Positions 45,189-54,595 are shown, counted from the first letter of the stretch. The stretch is 64,000 nucleotides of DNA from JAWKRB01 sp041389885 (GCA_041389885.1 JAWKRB010000014.1:62001-126000), one strand, 5' to 3'. The notes: a model not told the origin generated them from the sequence alone. Numbers and translations are program-made.

Positions 45189-46690
45189 ATGCGCTTCGAC
45201 GCCGACGACTTCGACCCGATCACGCCCGACCGCGACCCGGTCGTGCGGATGCCGAAGCGTATGGCCGAGCCCGTCGCTCCGCCCCCGGCGATCTCGGTGA
45301 GGGTCGTGGCGCTGGCGGGCGTCGCGAGCGCGCTGCTGGGCGGGATGCTCGGCGCCGTGGGCATCGGCATCGTCGTGGCCACCGTCGCCCCGCCGCCTCC
45401 CCCGGCGGCGCTCCGCCCGGCCGTCGTCGTGGACGCCGGTCCCCCGCCGACCTTCGAGCTCCGCGTCGACGCCTCGGTGCTGCCGCCGCCCACCCAGGGC
45501 GCCGCGGAGTTCGAGGTGGTGCAGCAGTCCATCGGACGAGGGAGGACCCTCGCCGCGGCCCTTCGCGCCGTCGGCGTCGAGCCGGCGGTGGCGCCGAAGG
45601 TGATCCGCGCGCTGCGACCGCTGATCCCGATGCGTCACCTCCGCCCGAGCGACCGCGTCGTGGCCCTGCGCGACCCCGCGTCGCACAGCCTCGGGCGGGT
45701 GGAGTTTCGACGGAGCGCCACCGAGGTCTGGGCCGCGCTCCGCAGCACCGATGACCGGTGGTACGGCGAGGCGATCCGCCTGGTCGCGAGCCAGGCGAGG
45801 GTCACCGCGGGCTTTCGCGTCGCGAACGACATCGAGTCGTCCATCCGCGCCGCGGGGCTCTACCCCGAGGTCGTCCCGCTGCTCGCGGCGGCGCTCGTCG
45901 CCCTCGACCTCCCGCCGCGGCTCGTGGGCGGAGACATCGTGCGCGTGGTGATCGAAGAGGAGCGCCTCAACGACGCGCACCAGCGCTACGGGCAGCTCCT
46001 CGCCCTCGACCTCCGCGGCCCGCGGGTGCGCCGACGGGCGTTCTGGAGCGAGTCGGCGCGGGACTGGTACGACCCCGAGGGGTTCACCGCCGAGCGGGGC
46101 GCCCTGCGCTCGCCGGTGGTCGGCGCTCGCACCGGCGCGGGCTTTCAGCCGAACCGCCGCCACCCGGTGAGCGGCGCGAGGCAGCCTCACCTCGGCCTCG
46201 ACCTCATCGCCCCCGCGGGCACGCCGGTGCTCGCCCCGCGGCGGGCGTCGTGCGGTTTCGCGGCGTCGACGGCGCGTCGGGCAACCTCGTGCGCGTGTCG
46301 CACCCGGGCCTGGGCCTCGAGACGGGCTACGCGCACCTGGCGCGCTTCGCCGCGGGGATTCGCGTCGGCGCGAGGGTGCGCGCCCGCGCGACCCTGGGCT
46401 ACGTCGGCAGCACCGGGCGCAGCCGCGCGCCCCACCTCCACCTCACCGTGCGGCGCCGCGGCGCGCTCATCGACCCGGCCCGGGTGTTCGCCTCGCGCCA
46501 CGCCATCGCCCCGGCCCTGCGCGAGGCGTTCTCAGCCATCGCGACGAACCTGGGCGCGGCCCTCGATCGGGTGCAGGTCGACGGGGAGACGCTCGTGGTC
46601 ACGCCGCCGCCGACCCCGAGCGCCCCGGCGCCGTCTGGCCCCGAGCCCGAGCCCGACCCCGAAGACGACGAGGGAGAGGTGCTCCTCTGA
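45189..46690 (+). pseudogene. M23 (LytM-like) peptidoglycan endopeptidase, frameshifted
   Basis: Two frames combine into one envelope endopeptidase. Frame one encodes a cytoplasmic N-terminus, a membrane segment (about 38-65, VVALAGVASALLGGMLGAVG), a LysM/OapA-like region and the first zinc motif HLGLD (H334, D338), then runs out at about 46236. The second frame, from 46238, supplies AGVVRFRGV, the HLHL motif (46433-46441) and an acidic C-terminus. One base missing from the C4 run at 46234-46237 accounts for the break. With that base, both zinc ligands of an active M23 enzyme are present. Either sequencing error or true loss is possible. Confidence 0.7.
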
Positions 46691-46701
46691 AATCGCGAGC
46701 C

Positions 46702-46717
46702 GCCCGCCGCGGCGGGC
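46702..46717. terminator. GC-rich palindrome after M23 gene
   Basis: GCCCGCCGCGGCGGGC is a perfect 16-base palindrome twelve bases downstream of the M23 stop. It can form a GC hairpin only with a small loop, and there is no T-run after it. A Rho-assisted or weak terminator is possible. Confidence 0.35.
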
Positions 46718-46791
46718 GAGGGTCCCTTCAATTCGCACGGGGATCGGTACTAGTCTCCGCGCGCTTCGCTGAACTACCGCACTGAGGAAGA

Positions 46792-49350
46792 ATGAACCGC
46801 TCGTCGAGCGACCGCCTGGTCGCCTACCTCGTCGCCGTGACCGCCGCCGTGCTCGTGATCCTCTTCGGGCTCGACCGCTTCGGCATCTGGCAGCCTCACG
46901 AAATTCGCGTCGCGGAGCTCGCGCGTGAGCTCAACGCGAGCGGCGCCGTGACCCTCGACCGGCCGCCGGCGATCATCCGCGCCGTGGCGCTCGGATTTCG
47001 CATGGGCCGCGCGACCGAGCTGTGGGGGCGCCTCCCCGGCGCGCTCCTCGCGCTCGCGGCCCTGGGCTCCCTCATGGCCGCCGCGCGCAACCTCGGCGAC
47101 CGCCGCCTCGCGGCCTTCACGGGCATCGCCTACGCGACCCTGCCGCTGGTGTTCATGAACGCTCGGCAGATGTTCGGCGGCAGCCTCGCGCAGAGCGCGG
47201 CGACGCTGGCGCTCTCGGGCCTCTCCCTCGCGGCGTGGGGGCGAGGCGCGAAGTGGCGCGGCGCGGGCGCGGCGATCGGCGCGTGCGGCCTGGCCCTCGG
47301 CGTCCCCGCGGCGGGCGCGCTGCTGGGCGTGGTCCCGGTGCTGGGCGCGGTGGGGCTCGCGCTGCTGCTGCGCGCGTCGGGGGAGCCCGGTCGCAACCGC
47401 GCCCTGGGGGTGGCCTTCGTCGCCGCCGCGGGCGCCGTCGCCGCGAGGTCGTTCGTCGTCGCGTCGCAGCCGCTCACCACCTACTCGCACTGGGTGGGCG
47501 CCTCGAACCTCAGCAGCGGCGCGGCGCAGTGGCAGACCTTCGAGCTCTACCTCGAGAACCTCGCGCACGGCGCGTTCCCCTGGACGGGGCTGCTGCCCTT
47601 CGCCCTCGTGCGGCTGGTGTCTCCGCCCTCTCGCAACCCCGAGGGCGAGCGCGACCTGGTGCTCGACGACGACGAGCTCGAGGCGCTCGACCCCTGGCGC
47701 GAGGCCGGCATTCGCCTCGCGGCCTTCGTCGCCATCGCGCTGGGATTCGCGCTCCAGACCTTTCACATGCAGGTCTACGGGATGTCGGCGTTCATCGTCG
47801 TCGCCCCGGTCGCGCTGGGCATCGCCGTGCTGCTCCGCGACGCCGAGCGCGAGCTCGTCCCCTGGCGCACCGTGGGCCTCGCCGCCACGCTGCTCACCCT
47901 GCTGATGCTGCGGGACTACCTGCAGTTCCCCAAGACCGCGTACGCCGCGCTGGGGCTCCCCGACGGCGGCCCGGCCTTCCCCTCGGGCTTCGCGATGAAG
48001 CTCAGCGAGTGGATGGACCACTGGCGCCAGGCCCGCGCCGCCGGAGGCGAGCGACCGCCGCTGCCCGCCGAGGCCTTTCACCTCATCAACACGCTGGTGT
48101 TCGTGCTCCTCGGCGTGCTCGTGCTCTTTCAGGGCGCGGGCAAGGTCAACGGCTTCGGCCTCGACGCGCCCTGGCGCTGGGTCACCGGGGTCGAGCGAGA
48201 CGGCGCCGCCGCGTGCGACGAGGAGCGCGCAGACGCGGGGCGACCCAGCGTGGGCTCGCTGATCCTCGCCAACCTCCGCTACGTGCTCGGCGCGCTGGCG
48301 GTGGTCTGCGTGGTGGTGGGCCTCTCGGTGCCGGGCACGATCCCGACGCTCACCACGCCGGGGCGCAACGCGTTCCGGGCGCTGACGCTCCTCCCGGTCC
48401 TCGCCGTCGCAGGGATCTACGCCTTCGTCGCGGTGTGGAACGCCTACGCCTGGGTGGGCCGCCGCGAGAACCCGGTCAACCGGGTGCTGGGCTCGCGCGT
48501 GGCGTGGCTCGCGCTGTCGGCGGTGGTCGTGGCCTTGATGACCACCCAGGGGTACATGAGCTCGCTGTCCGAGCACATGTCGCCCCGGGGCGTCTGGCAG
48601 GTGGTGCGCTCCATGCGCCACGGCAGCGAGCCCGTCGCGCGCTTCGGCGGCGCGGGCGAAGACCCCACCTCACGGTACTACATCTCGGGCGTGAGCCCGG
48701 AGCTCCTGCCGAGCGAGCAGTCCGCCATCGATTTTCTCACGGGCTCGCAGCGGAGCTTCCTGGTCGTGGCGTCTGATGTCTTTCCCTCGCTCAACCGGGC
48801 GTTTCGCCGCGCGCGGCACACCAACCTGCCCATCGCCGACGCGACGAACTCCAACCTCTTCCTCGCCGTGTCGAGCCTCGACGGTCGGCCCTCGCGCAAC
48901 CCACTCGACCGGTACGTGATGTCGACCCGGCCGAACATCCGCCACCCCGCGGAGGCCACGCGCTGGGAGGACAATTTCGAGTACATCGGGTACGACCTCG
49001 ACTCGCGGGGTCTCCCGTACGTCCCCCTCGGCGGCTCGTTCAAGATCACCTTCAATTTCCACGTGCTCCGCGAGAGCCCGCGCAATTGGCAGATCTTCAT
49101 TCACACCGACGGCCAGGGGCCGCGCATCAACGGCGACCACGAGCCGGTGGGCGGCAAGTACCCGGTGCGCTACTGGCTCCCGGGCGACTACATTCGTGAC
49201 GAGTTCACGATCAGCATCCCCTCGACCTACCGCGCGGGGATCTACACGGTGTACATGGGGTTCTTCGAGGGCAGCGACCGCATGCGCCTCGATGGCGGCA
49301 ACCACGACCGCGACAACCGGGTCGTGGTCGCGAGGATCAACGTTCGATAA
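46792..49350 (+). CDS. GT-C glycosyltransferase, ArnT/PMT-like
   Basis: An 852-aa integral membrane protein with about ten to twelve helices. Residues 30-46 contain a loop with acidic residues (GIWQPHEIRVAELAREL), at the position of the catalytic D/E motif of the lipid-linked-sugar transferases (GT39/GT83). Two long acidic cytoplasmic or periplasmic loops follow (about 280-305, DLVLDDDELEALDPW; and 460-485). The last 200 residues (about 650-852) form a soluble beta-sandwich-like domain outside the membrane (FKITFNFHVLRESPRNWQIF). Donor and acceptor are unknown. The PilZ gene follows 12 bases later and may be co-transcribed. Confidence 0.75.
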   Translation: MNRSSSDRLVAYLVAVTAAVLVILFGLDRFGIWQPHEIRVAELARELNASGAVTLDRPPAIIRAVALGFRMGRATELWGRLPGALLALAALGSLMAAARNLGDRRLAAFTGIAYATLPLVFMNARQMFGGSLAQSAATLALSGLSLAAWGRGAKWRGAGAAIGACGLALGVPAAGALLGVVPVLGAVGLALLLRASGEPGRNRALGVAFVAAAGAVAARSFVVASQPLTTYSHWVGASNLSSGAAQWQTFELYLENLAHGAFPWTGLLPFALVRLVSPPSRNPEGERDLVLDDDELEALDPWREAGIRLAAFVAIALGFALQTFHMQVYGMSAFIVVAPVALGIAVLLRDAERELVPWRTVGLAATLLTLLMLRDYLQFPKTAYAALGLPDGGPAFPSGFAMKLSEWMDHWRQARAAGGERPPLPAEAFHLINTLVFVLLGVLVLFQGAGKVNGFGLDAPWRWVTGVERDGAAACDEERADAGRPSVGSLILANLRYVLGALAVVCVVVGLSVPGTIPTLTTPGRNAFRALTLLPVLAVAGIYAFVAVWNAYAWVGRRENPVNRVLGSRVAWLALSAVVVALMTTQGYMSSLSEHMSPRGVWQVVRSMRHGSEPVARFGGAGEDPTSRYYISGVSPELLPSEQSAIDFLTGSQRSFLVVASDVFPSLNRAFRRARHTNLPIADATNSNLFLAVSSLDGRPSRNPLDRYVMSTRPNIRHPAEATRWEDNFEYIGYDLDSRGLPYVPLGGSFKITFNFHVLRESPRNWQIFIHTDGQGPRINGDHEPVGGKYPVRYWLPGDYIRDEFTISIPSTYRAGIYTVYMGFFEGSDRMRLDGGNHDRDNRVVVARINVR

Positions 49351-49362
49351 GGAGCTGAGCGA

Positions 49363-49758
49363 ATGAGCGTTCCCCCCGACAACGAGGGCGGCGGGTCGGC
49401 GGACGATCGGCGCGCGGGCCCACGCATTGATGTCACCTGGGCCGTCGATTGCAGCGACGGTGACACCTTTCTCTACTCGTACATCCGCAACATCTCGACG
49501 ATGGGGATCTTCATCGCGTCGCGCACCCCGCCCGTGCGCGGCACGCCCCTGCGCATGCGCTTCGCGCCGCCGGGCGAGGAGGGCTTCGAGCTCGACGGCG
49601 AGGTGGCGTGGATCAACCCCTGGCGGGAGCAGGGTGAGAACATCAACCCTGGCTTCGGCGTGCGCTTCGTGAACCTGACCCCAGATGACCGCGAGCGGCT
49701 GGTGTCCATCGTTCACGCCATCGCCTACCTGCCCGACGAAGAGCCCCGCGGCGATTGA
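49363..49758 (+). CDS. PilZ-domain protein
   Basis: A 131-aa predicted c-di-GMP receptor. The RxxxR motif is DDRRAGPRIDV and the second motif is RNISTMGIFI, giving the typical DxSxxG-like site. The beta-barrel continues to about 105 (LDGEVAWINPW, FGVRFVNLTPDDR). PilZ proteins of this size act as single-domain switches in myxobacteria, often with motility or polysaccharide genes; the glycosyltransferase upstream would fit the latter. The 3' end overlaps the convergent small membrane protein gene by 34 bases. Confidence 0.85.
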   Translation: MSVPPDNEGGGSADDRRAGPRIDVTWAVDCSDGDTFLYSYIRNISTMGIFIASRTPPVRGTPLRMRFAPPGEEGFELDGEVAWINPWREQGENINPGFGVRFVNLTPDDRERLVSIVHAIAYLPDEEPRGD

Positions 49759-50099
49759 GCGTCTCGGGCGCCGAGCGCCTCCGCGAGCCCCGCGACCGCG
49801 CGATCGAGGCTGGGCTCCAGGCGTCGGGCGACGTCCGTCATCGGGTCTCTCCATCCCAGGGCGAAGGGGTCGGTGCGCGCGATCATCACCGCCAGCACGG
49901 CCAGGAGCGCCGCCAGCGTGGCGAGGGAGAGCCCCCGCGTTCGCCGGCGTGCGTAGCCCCCGTCGTCGGGGGCGACGAAGGTCTCGGGGAGCGACCACCG
50001 CTCGCCCCCCGCGAGCGAGGGCACCGGGCCGAGGGACCACGCGCGCAGGGCGCTGCGGGAGGGCTCAGGGTGGCGGGCGACGAGTCGAGAGCAAGGCAT
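49725..50099 (-). CDS. Small membrane protein of unknown function
   Basis: A 124-aa protein with one predicted membrane segment (about 55-76, LSLATLAALLAVLAVMIA) flanked by basic residues (GYARRRTRG), so the N-terminus is likely inside. No family was recognised. ATG at 50099 is chosen; the frame upstream overlaps the EpmA gene's end region and has shadow composition. It converges with the PilZ gene. Reality is supported by helical periodicity and membrane pattern but not by homology. Confidence 0.5.
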   Translation of the reverse strand: MPCSRLVARHPEPSRSALRAWSLGPVPSLAGGERWSLPETFVAPDDGGYARRRTRGLSLATLAALLAVLAVMIARTDPFALGWRDPMTDVARRLEPSLDRAVAGLAEALGARDAQSPRGSSSGR

Positions 50100-50197
50100 C
50101 GGAGCTCCTGGTTCGGGGGAGGGGACCCACCGTCTCCACGCCGCGCGGCCCGATGTCGAGATTCTCGCGAGGACCGCGCCTTTCTTGACCCGGCGGC

Positions 50198-51385
50198 TCA
50201 GTGCGGAAAGGCCAGCACGTCGTCGATGCGCTCGGCGCCGCAGGCGAGCATCAGCAGTCGATCGAAGCCCAGCGCGTTGCCCGCGCTCGGGGGCATGGCG
50301 AGCTCGAGCGCGCGCATGAAGGGTTCGTCGATGGGGTGCACCGGGAGGCCCCTGGCCGCGCGTGCGCGCTGGTCGGCCTCGAAGCGCGCGCGCTGCTCCT
50401 CGGGGTCGGTGAGCTCGTCGAAGGCGTTGCACAGCTCGAGGCCGGCCACGTAGAGCTCGGCCCGGTGGCACACGCTGGGGTCGTCGTCGCACAGCCGCGC
50501 GAGTGACGCGTGGCAGGCTGGGAAGCGCGTGAGAAACACGCCGCCGTCCCAGCCCAGCCGGGGCTCGATCCGCTCGCCCAGGAGCCCGTAGTAGGTCTCC
50601 TCGTCGCGCTCGGCGAGGGCGACGGGGTCGCCGACCTCTGGGCAGTACCGCGCGAAGGCCTCGCGGATCGTCAGCGCCTCGAAGGGCGCGTCGAGGGGAA
50701 CGCTCCGACCGTGCCGCCTGGCGACGGGGCCGTCGCCCGTGTCGCACACCGCGCGGACGAGGGCCGCGGCGTCGTCCATGACGCTCTGGAGCGAGTCCCA
50801 GCTTCGGTACCACTCGAGCATGGTGAACTCGGGCTGGTGCCTCGACCCGCGCTCGCCGGCCCGGTAACAGCGCGCGAGCTGGTAGATGCGCCCGTGCCCG
50901 GCCGCCAGCAGCCGCTTCATGTGGAACTCCGGCGATGTGCCGAGCCACATGGCGTGCGGGCCGCCGAAGCCCAGCACCTCAGGCGCGTTCAAGTGCGGGT
51001 CCATGCCGGGGTTGATCATCACCGACGGCGTCTCGACCTCGAGAAAGCCCCTCGCGTCGAGGGTCGCCCGCGCCGCCCTGCGCGCGTCGACCCTACGCTC
51101 GAGGGCCGCGCGCATCGAGGGCGCGCTGAGGCGGCGCAGCTCGTCGTCGGCGAAGGGACGCTCGCCGCGGGGGCGCGCGCGGCCGAGCACGGCGTCGAGC
51201 CGCTCGCCGAGCACGCGGGCGCGCACGAGGTCTCCCTCGACCAGGTCGATCGTCGGGGCGAGGCGAAAGACGCGCGTGGCGTGGGCGAGGCGCAGCGCGA
51301 CGCGACCGTCGGCCAACACCGCCTCGACCCTGCCCTCCACGACGCTCGGCGCCGCGAGGGCGTCGGCGTCATGGCGGCGGGTCAT
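50198..51385 (-). CDS. epmA: Elongation factor P--lysine ligase, EpmA-like
   Basis: A 395-aa class II lysyl-tRNA-synthetase-like enzyme that attaches a lysine derivative to EF-P. Motif 2 is seen as RIYQLARCYRAGERGSRHQPEFTMLEW and motif 3 as AGNALGFDRLLMLACGA. The short N-terminal OB-like part (about 12-75) is smaller than in true LysRS, as in EpmA. It starts inside the stop of the EF-P gene (ATGA overlap), a strong link with that substrate. The partner EpmB, which makes beta-lysine, is not in the window, so the donor form is uncertain. The same operon is an argument for functional pairing. Confidence 0.87.
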   Translation of the reverse strand: MTRRHDADALAAPSVVEGRVEAVLADGRVALRLAHATRVFRLAPTIDLVEGDLVRARVLGERLDAVLGRARPRGERPFADDELRRLSAPSMRAALERRVDARRAARATLDARGFLEVETPSVMINPGMDPHLNAPEVLGFGGPHAMWLGTSPEFHMKRLLAAGHGRIYQLARCYRAGERGSRHQPEFTMLEWYRSWDSLQSVMDDAAALVRAVCDTGDGPVARRHGRSVPLDAPFEALTIREAFARYCPEVGDPVALAERDEETYYGLLGERIEPRLGWDGGVFLTRFPACHASLARLCDDDPSVCHRAELYVAGLELCNAFDELTDPEEQRARFEADQRARAARGLPVHPIDEPFMRALELAMPPSAGNALGFDRLLMLACGAERIDDVLAFPH

Positions 51386-51957
51386 CGGGTCTTGTTCACG
51401 CGCTCGGCGTACTCGCCTGTGCGGGTGTCGATGCGGATGATGTCGCCGACGTTGATGAAGATCGGCACCTGGATCATCGCGCCGGTGGGGACCTTGGCGG
51501 GCTTGAGCACGTTGTTCGCGGTGTCACCCTTGAAGCCGGGCTCGGTCTCGAGGACCTCCATGTCGACCCAGGTCGGGAGCGTCACGCCGATGGGGCTGCT
51601 GTTGTAGAACAGCACCTGGCAGGTGGCGTTGTCGAGCAGCAGGCCGCGGTCTTCGACCTGCTCGGCGGCGACGTGCACCTGCTCGTAGGTCGCCTTGTCC
51701 ATGAACACGAGGTTCTCGCCCTCGGCGTAGAGGTACTCCATCTCGCGCTCCTCGACGTCGGCGCCCTGGAGCTTCTCGCCCGACTTGTACGTGCGCTCGA
51801 GGACGTTCCCCGAGATCATGTGCTTCATCTTCACGACGGTGCTCGGCGTCCCCTTGCCGGGCTTACGAAAGTCGACGCCGACGACCACGAAGGGCTCGCC
51901 GTCGATGTTCAGCTTGTTGTTCTTGCGGATGTCGTTGATGTCGTAGATCTGCGCCAT
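51382..51957 (-). CDS. efp: Translation elongation factor P
   Basis: A 191-aa factor that helps the ribosome through polyproline stretches, which are common in this window's kinases and linkers. The KOW-like N-domain, two OB domains, and the conserved loop FRKPGKGTPS are present; the modified residue is K35, corresponding to E. coli K34. Full-length for the family. It precedes epmA with ATGA overlap, so they are expressed together. The start ATG is preceded by GAGG within 12 bases. Confidence 0.95.
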   Translation of the reverse strand: MAQIYDINDIRKNNKLNIDGEPFVVVGVDFRKPGKGTPSTVVKMKHMISGNVLERTYKSGEKLQGADVEEREMEYLYAEGENLVFMDKATYEQVHVAAEQVEDRGLLLDNATCQVLFYNSSPIGVTLPTWVDMEVLETEPGFKGDTANNVLKPAKVPTGAMIQVPIFINVGDIIRIDTRTGEYAERVNKTR

Positions 51958-52062
51958 GGTGCGGGCTCCTCGCGCGCGGCCTTAGCAGGGAAACGGGTCG
52001 CTCCGCAACGACAACGGCCGCCGCCTTGCGCGGGGGCGGTGCGTTGGGCTACACGCGCCGAC

Positions 52063-52941
52063 GTGTCCGCCCGCGAGCCCGACGAGGAGTTCCGTGAGAT
52101 CAAGCGCGAGATCATCGAGTCGCGCGGGCTGAGCATCAAGACGAACAACATCACCGCGGCCCTCGCGGCGGATGTGAAGTCGATCGCCCGGCGCCAGGCC
52201 TCGTACGAGCGGCGCCTCACGGTGAATTCGGCCACGGCCTACGTGCTCTTCGTCGTGGTGATCTTCGGCGGCATCAAGCTCTGGCTCGACGCCTCGATCC
52301 GCGAGAACCGCAGCGAGCTCCGGGGCCTCCAGCGCGACCGGGAGCAGGCCCAGCGCGAGCTGCAGTCGGCGCTGCGCGAGAAGGAGGAGCGGCAGCAGCT
52401 CGACCGGCGCGCCCAGTCCTTCTACGACCTGGTGCGAGACGGCCGAAAGCAGGAGGTCGTCGAGGCGTGGGAGCAGCTCCGCCGCGAGCGCCTCTCCGCG
52501 GTCGAGGCCGCCATCTTTCAAGACATCGTCGACCGCTTTCGCACCGACCTCTCCATCGCGGCCTTCGAGCGCGGCATCGAGCACGCCCGCATGGCCCGCT
52601 TCGCCGAGGCCACCGAGGCGTACGAAGAAGCCATCCGCTTGAAAGAAGACGCCGGGCACGTGCCGGGCGTGCGACTCGCGCTGTCCGACGCCCTGCGGCG
52701 CCTCGGGCGGCAGCGCGAGGCCATGGTGATCCTCCAGCTCGTGGCCGACGGCAACGACCGCGAGGCCGCCGACGACGCGATGTTCAAGCTCGCGCAGTGC
52801 ATGGTCGACCTGCAGCAGTACGGCGACGCGCGCAACACCCTGCGCGCGCTCACCCGGCGCTTCCCGCACGGCTCGATCGCCAACGAGGCGCGCACCTACC
52901 TCGCCGAGCTCTCGTCCCCGACGCTCCGCATCCGTCGCTGA
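52063..52941 (+). CDS. Membrane protein with coiled coil and TPR repeats
   Basis: A 292-aa protein. The N-terminus is cytoplasmic and basic (1-60); a membrane segment lies at about 57-77 (ATAYVLFVVVIFGGIKLWL). A coiled coil follows (about 78-125, ELRGLQRDREQAQRELQSAL). The C-terminal half has about three TPR units (HARMARFAEATEAYEEAIRL, DALRRLGRQREAMVILQLVA, LQQYGDARNTLRALTRRFP), as in BamD- or Tol-type scaffolds. The start is GTG at 52063; the frame upstream has shadow composition. It diverges from the EF-P gene and converges with a lipoprotein gene. Confidence 0.75.
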   Translation: MSAREPDEEFREIKREIIESRGLSIKTNNITAALAADVKSIARRQASYERRLTVNSATAYVLFVVVIFGGIKLWLDASIRENRSELRGLQRDREQAQRELQSALREKEERQQLDRRAQSFYDLVRDGRKQEVVEAWEQLRRERLSAVEAAIFQDIVDRFRTDLSIAAFERGIEHARMARFAEATEAYEEAIRLKEDAGHVPGVRLALSDALRRLGRQREAMVILQLVADGNDREAADDAMFKLAQCMVDLQQYGDARNTLRALTRRFPHGSIANEARTYLAELSSPTLRIRR

Positions 52942-52953
52942 CCGCGCCCGGCG

Positions 52954-53589
52954 CTACGAGCCGTCGAAGAAGTCGTCGTTCATCGCCACGACGCGCAGGC
53001 GCCCCCCCACCTCGCGGATGACGAAGAACCGCGGCGGCGAGCCCCGCCCGGGCGCGCCCATCTGCGCCGCGCGGCGCAGGCGCGAGAGGGTCACCTGCCG
53101 GCGGTCGAGCACCGGGTGATCAAGGCGCATGAACCAGTCACCGTCGCGGAGGTAGGTCTCGCCGCAGAGCGAGGGCGTGCACTCGCCGCGGGAGAAGACC
53201 CGGGACGAGAAGCCCCCCGGCGTCCCGCGACCGACCGTCTGGACCAACAGCGGCTGCCACGCGCGCAGGAGGGCGACGACGCGCTCGCGCCCCGCGACGC
53301 GCTCGCCCTCGGCGCCCTCGACCTGATCGGCGAGGAGCGAGCGCACGACCTCATCGTCGCCCGCGCGCAGCCCCTCGGTGAGCGCCTCGCGCAGCGACTC
53401 GGCGTCGTCGCGCTGGAGCCGCACCCGCACCTCGACCGGCCCCCGCGCGCTCGACGCCTCGCCCACGGTCGGCGACGCGCGCCGCGCCGCGGGGAGGGTC
53501 GACCGCACCGTCGGCTCGCGGGGCGCGCGGGTCGGCGCGGCCGCGCAGCCTGCCGAGAGCGCGACCAGGGCGCTACGACGCCACGACAT
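52954..53589 (-). CDS. Hypothetical lipoprotein
   Basis: A 211-aa predicted lipoprotein. The signal MSWRRSALVALSAGC gives a lipobox at C15. The folded part (about 55-205) includes RVAGRERVVALLRAWQPLLV and RFFVIREVGGRLRVVAMNDDF, which looks like a small alpha-plus-beta domain of nuclear-transport-factor type, uncertain. It overlaps the start of the upstream gene's end by 17 bases and is probably co-transcribed with it. It converges with the TPR gene. Confidence 0.65.
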   Translation of the reverse strand: MSWRRSALVALSAGCAAAPTRAPREPTVRSTLPAARRASPTVGEASSARGPVEVRVRLQRDDAESLREALTEGLRAGDDEVVRSLLADQVEGAEGERVAGRERVVALLRAWQPLLVQTVGRGTPGGFSSRVFSRGECTPSLCGETYLRDGDWFMRLDHPVLDRRQVTLSRLRRAAQMGAPGRGSPPRFFVIREVGGRLRVVAMNDDFFDGS

Positions 53590-54397
53590 GCACGTCCAGG
53601 TTGCGATCGACGACCACCACGGCGGGGGCGTCATCGGCGAAGAGGGGCTGAAATCCAGGGATATCGCGCCCAGACGCGATCATCACGTAGCGCAGGTGGC
53701 GGAGCGAGTCGGCGTCGAGTCGGCGCCCGCCGCGGGGCTCGGCCTCGGCCTCGACGCACGCGGACACGTCGCGCACCCCCTGACGACGCACCCACGACAG
53801 CGGCACGCCTCGCCCCGCGGCGACCACGCTCCGGCCGTTCGTCGCGATGAGGGTCACGGGCAGCCGCGCGCCGCTCAGGCCGTCGAGCCGATCGATCGCG
53901 CCGCGGGCGCAGCGGGCGAGGGTGTCTCGATCGGCCTCGGGGTCGTCGAGGCGCCCCTCGGCGTGGAGCGCCGCGAGGAACAAGTGCGCGACGCGCTCGT
54001 CGCCGCCGTCGCCCCGCGCGTTGAGCGAGAGGAACTCCGGCAGCGCCGCGTCGAGCGGCGCGCGCAGCGCCGACATGCCGGCCAGGTCGCCGTCGACGGC
54101 GCAGAGCCACTGGCGAAACCTGAAGGGCGGAACCGACTCCTCGGGCCGTCGGGCGTCGAGGGCCCCCCGCGCGCAGGCGAGGAGCGCGCCGGTGCGGAGG
54201 TCTCGCACCATGTCTTGGAGCGCGAGCCGCGCGCCGCGCTCGACGGGGCGACGTCGCAGCAGGAGCTCGCCCGACTGCACGCTGCCGAGGCCCCACGCGG
54301 CGGCGTCGTCGCCAAACCGGAGGGCCTCGGCCTCCTGGGAGACCGCGCACCGCACGCGGTCGGTCTGATTCGCGAGGTAGGCGAGCGTGGTGGTCAT
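53573..54397 (-). CDS. Class II glutamine amidotransferase-like protein without nucleophile
   Basis: A 274-aa protein that, from memory, resembles YafJ-type class II amidotransferases. Family members begin MCRLLAYLG; here the start reads MTTTLAYLANQT, so the essential Cys2 is Thr. The second region, AAWGLGSVQSGELLLRRRP, corresponds to the usual WGxGW-like segment, and LLACARGAL replaces the usual HxRxAT segment. The C-terminal portion (about 195-274) is beta-rich and ends in a strand. It may be a catalytically dead relative used for binding. It overlaps the lipoprotein gene by 17 bases, same strand, suggesting an operon. The nearest gene upstream is divergent tldD. Confidence 0.6.
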   Translation of the reverse strand: MTTTLAYLANQTDRVRCAVSQEAEALRFGDDAAAWGLGSVQSGELLLRRRPVERGARLALQDMVRDLRTGALLACARGALDARRPEESVPPFRFRQWLCAVDGDLAGMSALRAPLDAALPEFLSLNARGDGGDERVAHLFLAALHAEGRLDDPEADRDTLARCARGAIDRLDGLSGARLPVTLIATNGRSVVAAGRGVPLSWVRRQGVRDVSACVEAEAEPRGGRRLDADSLRHLRYVMIASGRDIPGFQPLFADDAPAVVVVDRNLDVHVVAS

Positions 54398-54595
54398 GGA
54401 GAGGGTCGTAGCGTCCGAGCGCCGTCGGGCGCAAGCCGGGCGTGGCGTCGCCGGGGCGTGGCGCGCGCCGAAACGGGCTCGCGCATCGGCGGGGAGGTTG
54501 TATCGTTGAGGGCCCGAACCACGCGGAGCTGCGCGGCCCCTCTGCATCGGGTGAACGGCCTCGGCAGTGAAGGGACCGCGCGAGGATAGGAAGCA

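Noticed and set aside
46774..48621. Long minus-strand frame opposite the glycosyltransferase gene
   Set aside because: His/Arg/Gly-rich repeats of shadow type; the plus strand gives clear membrane helices.
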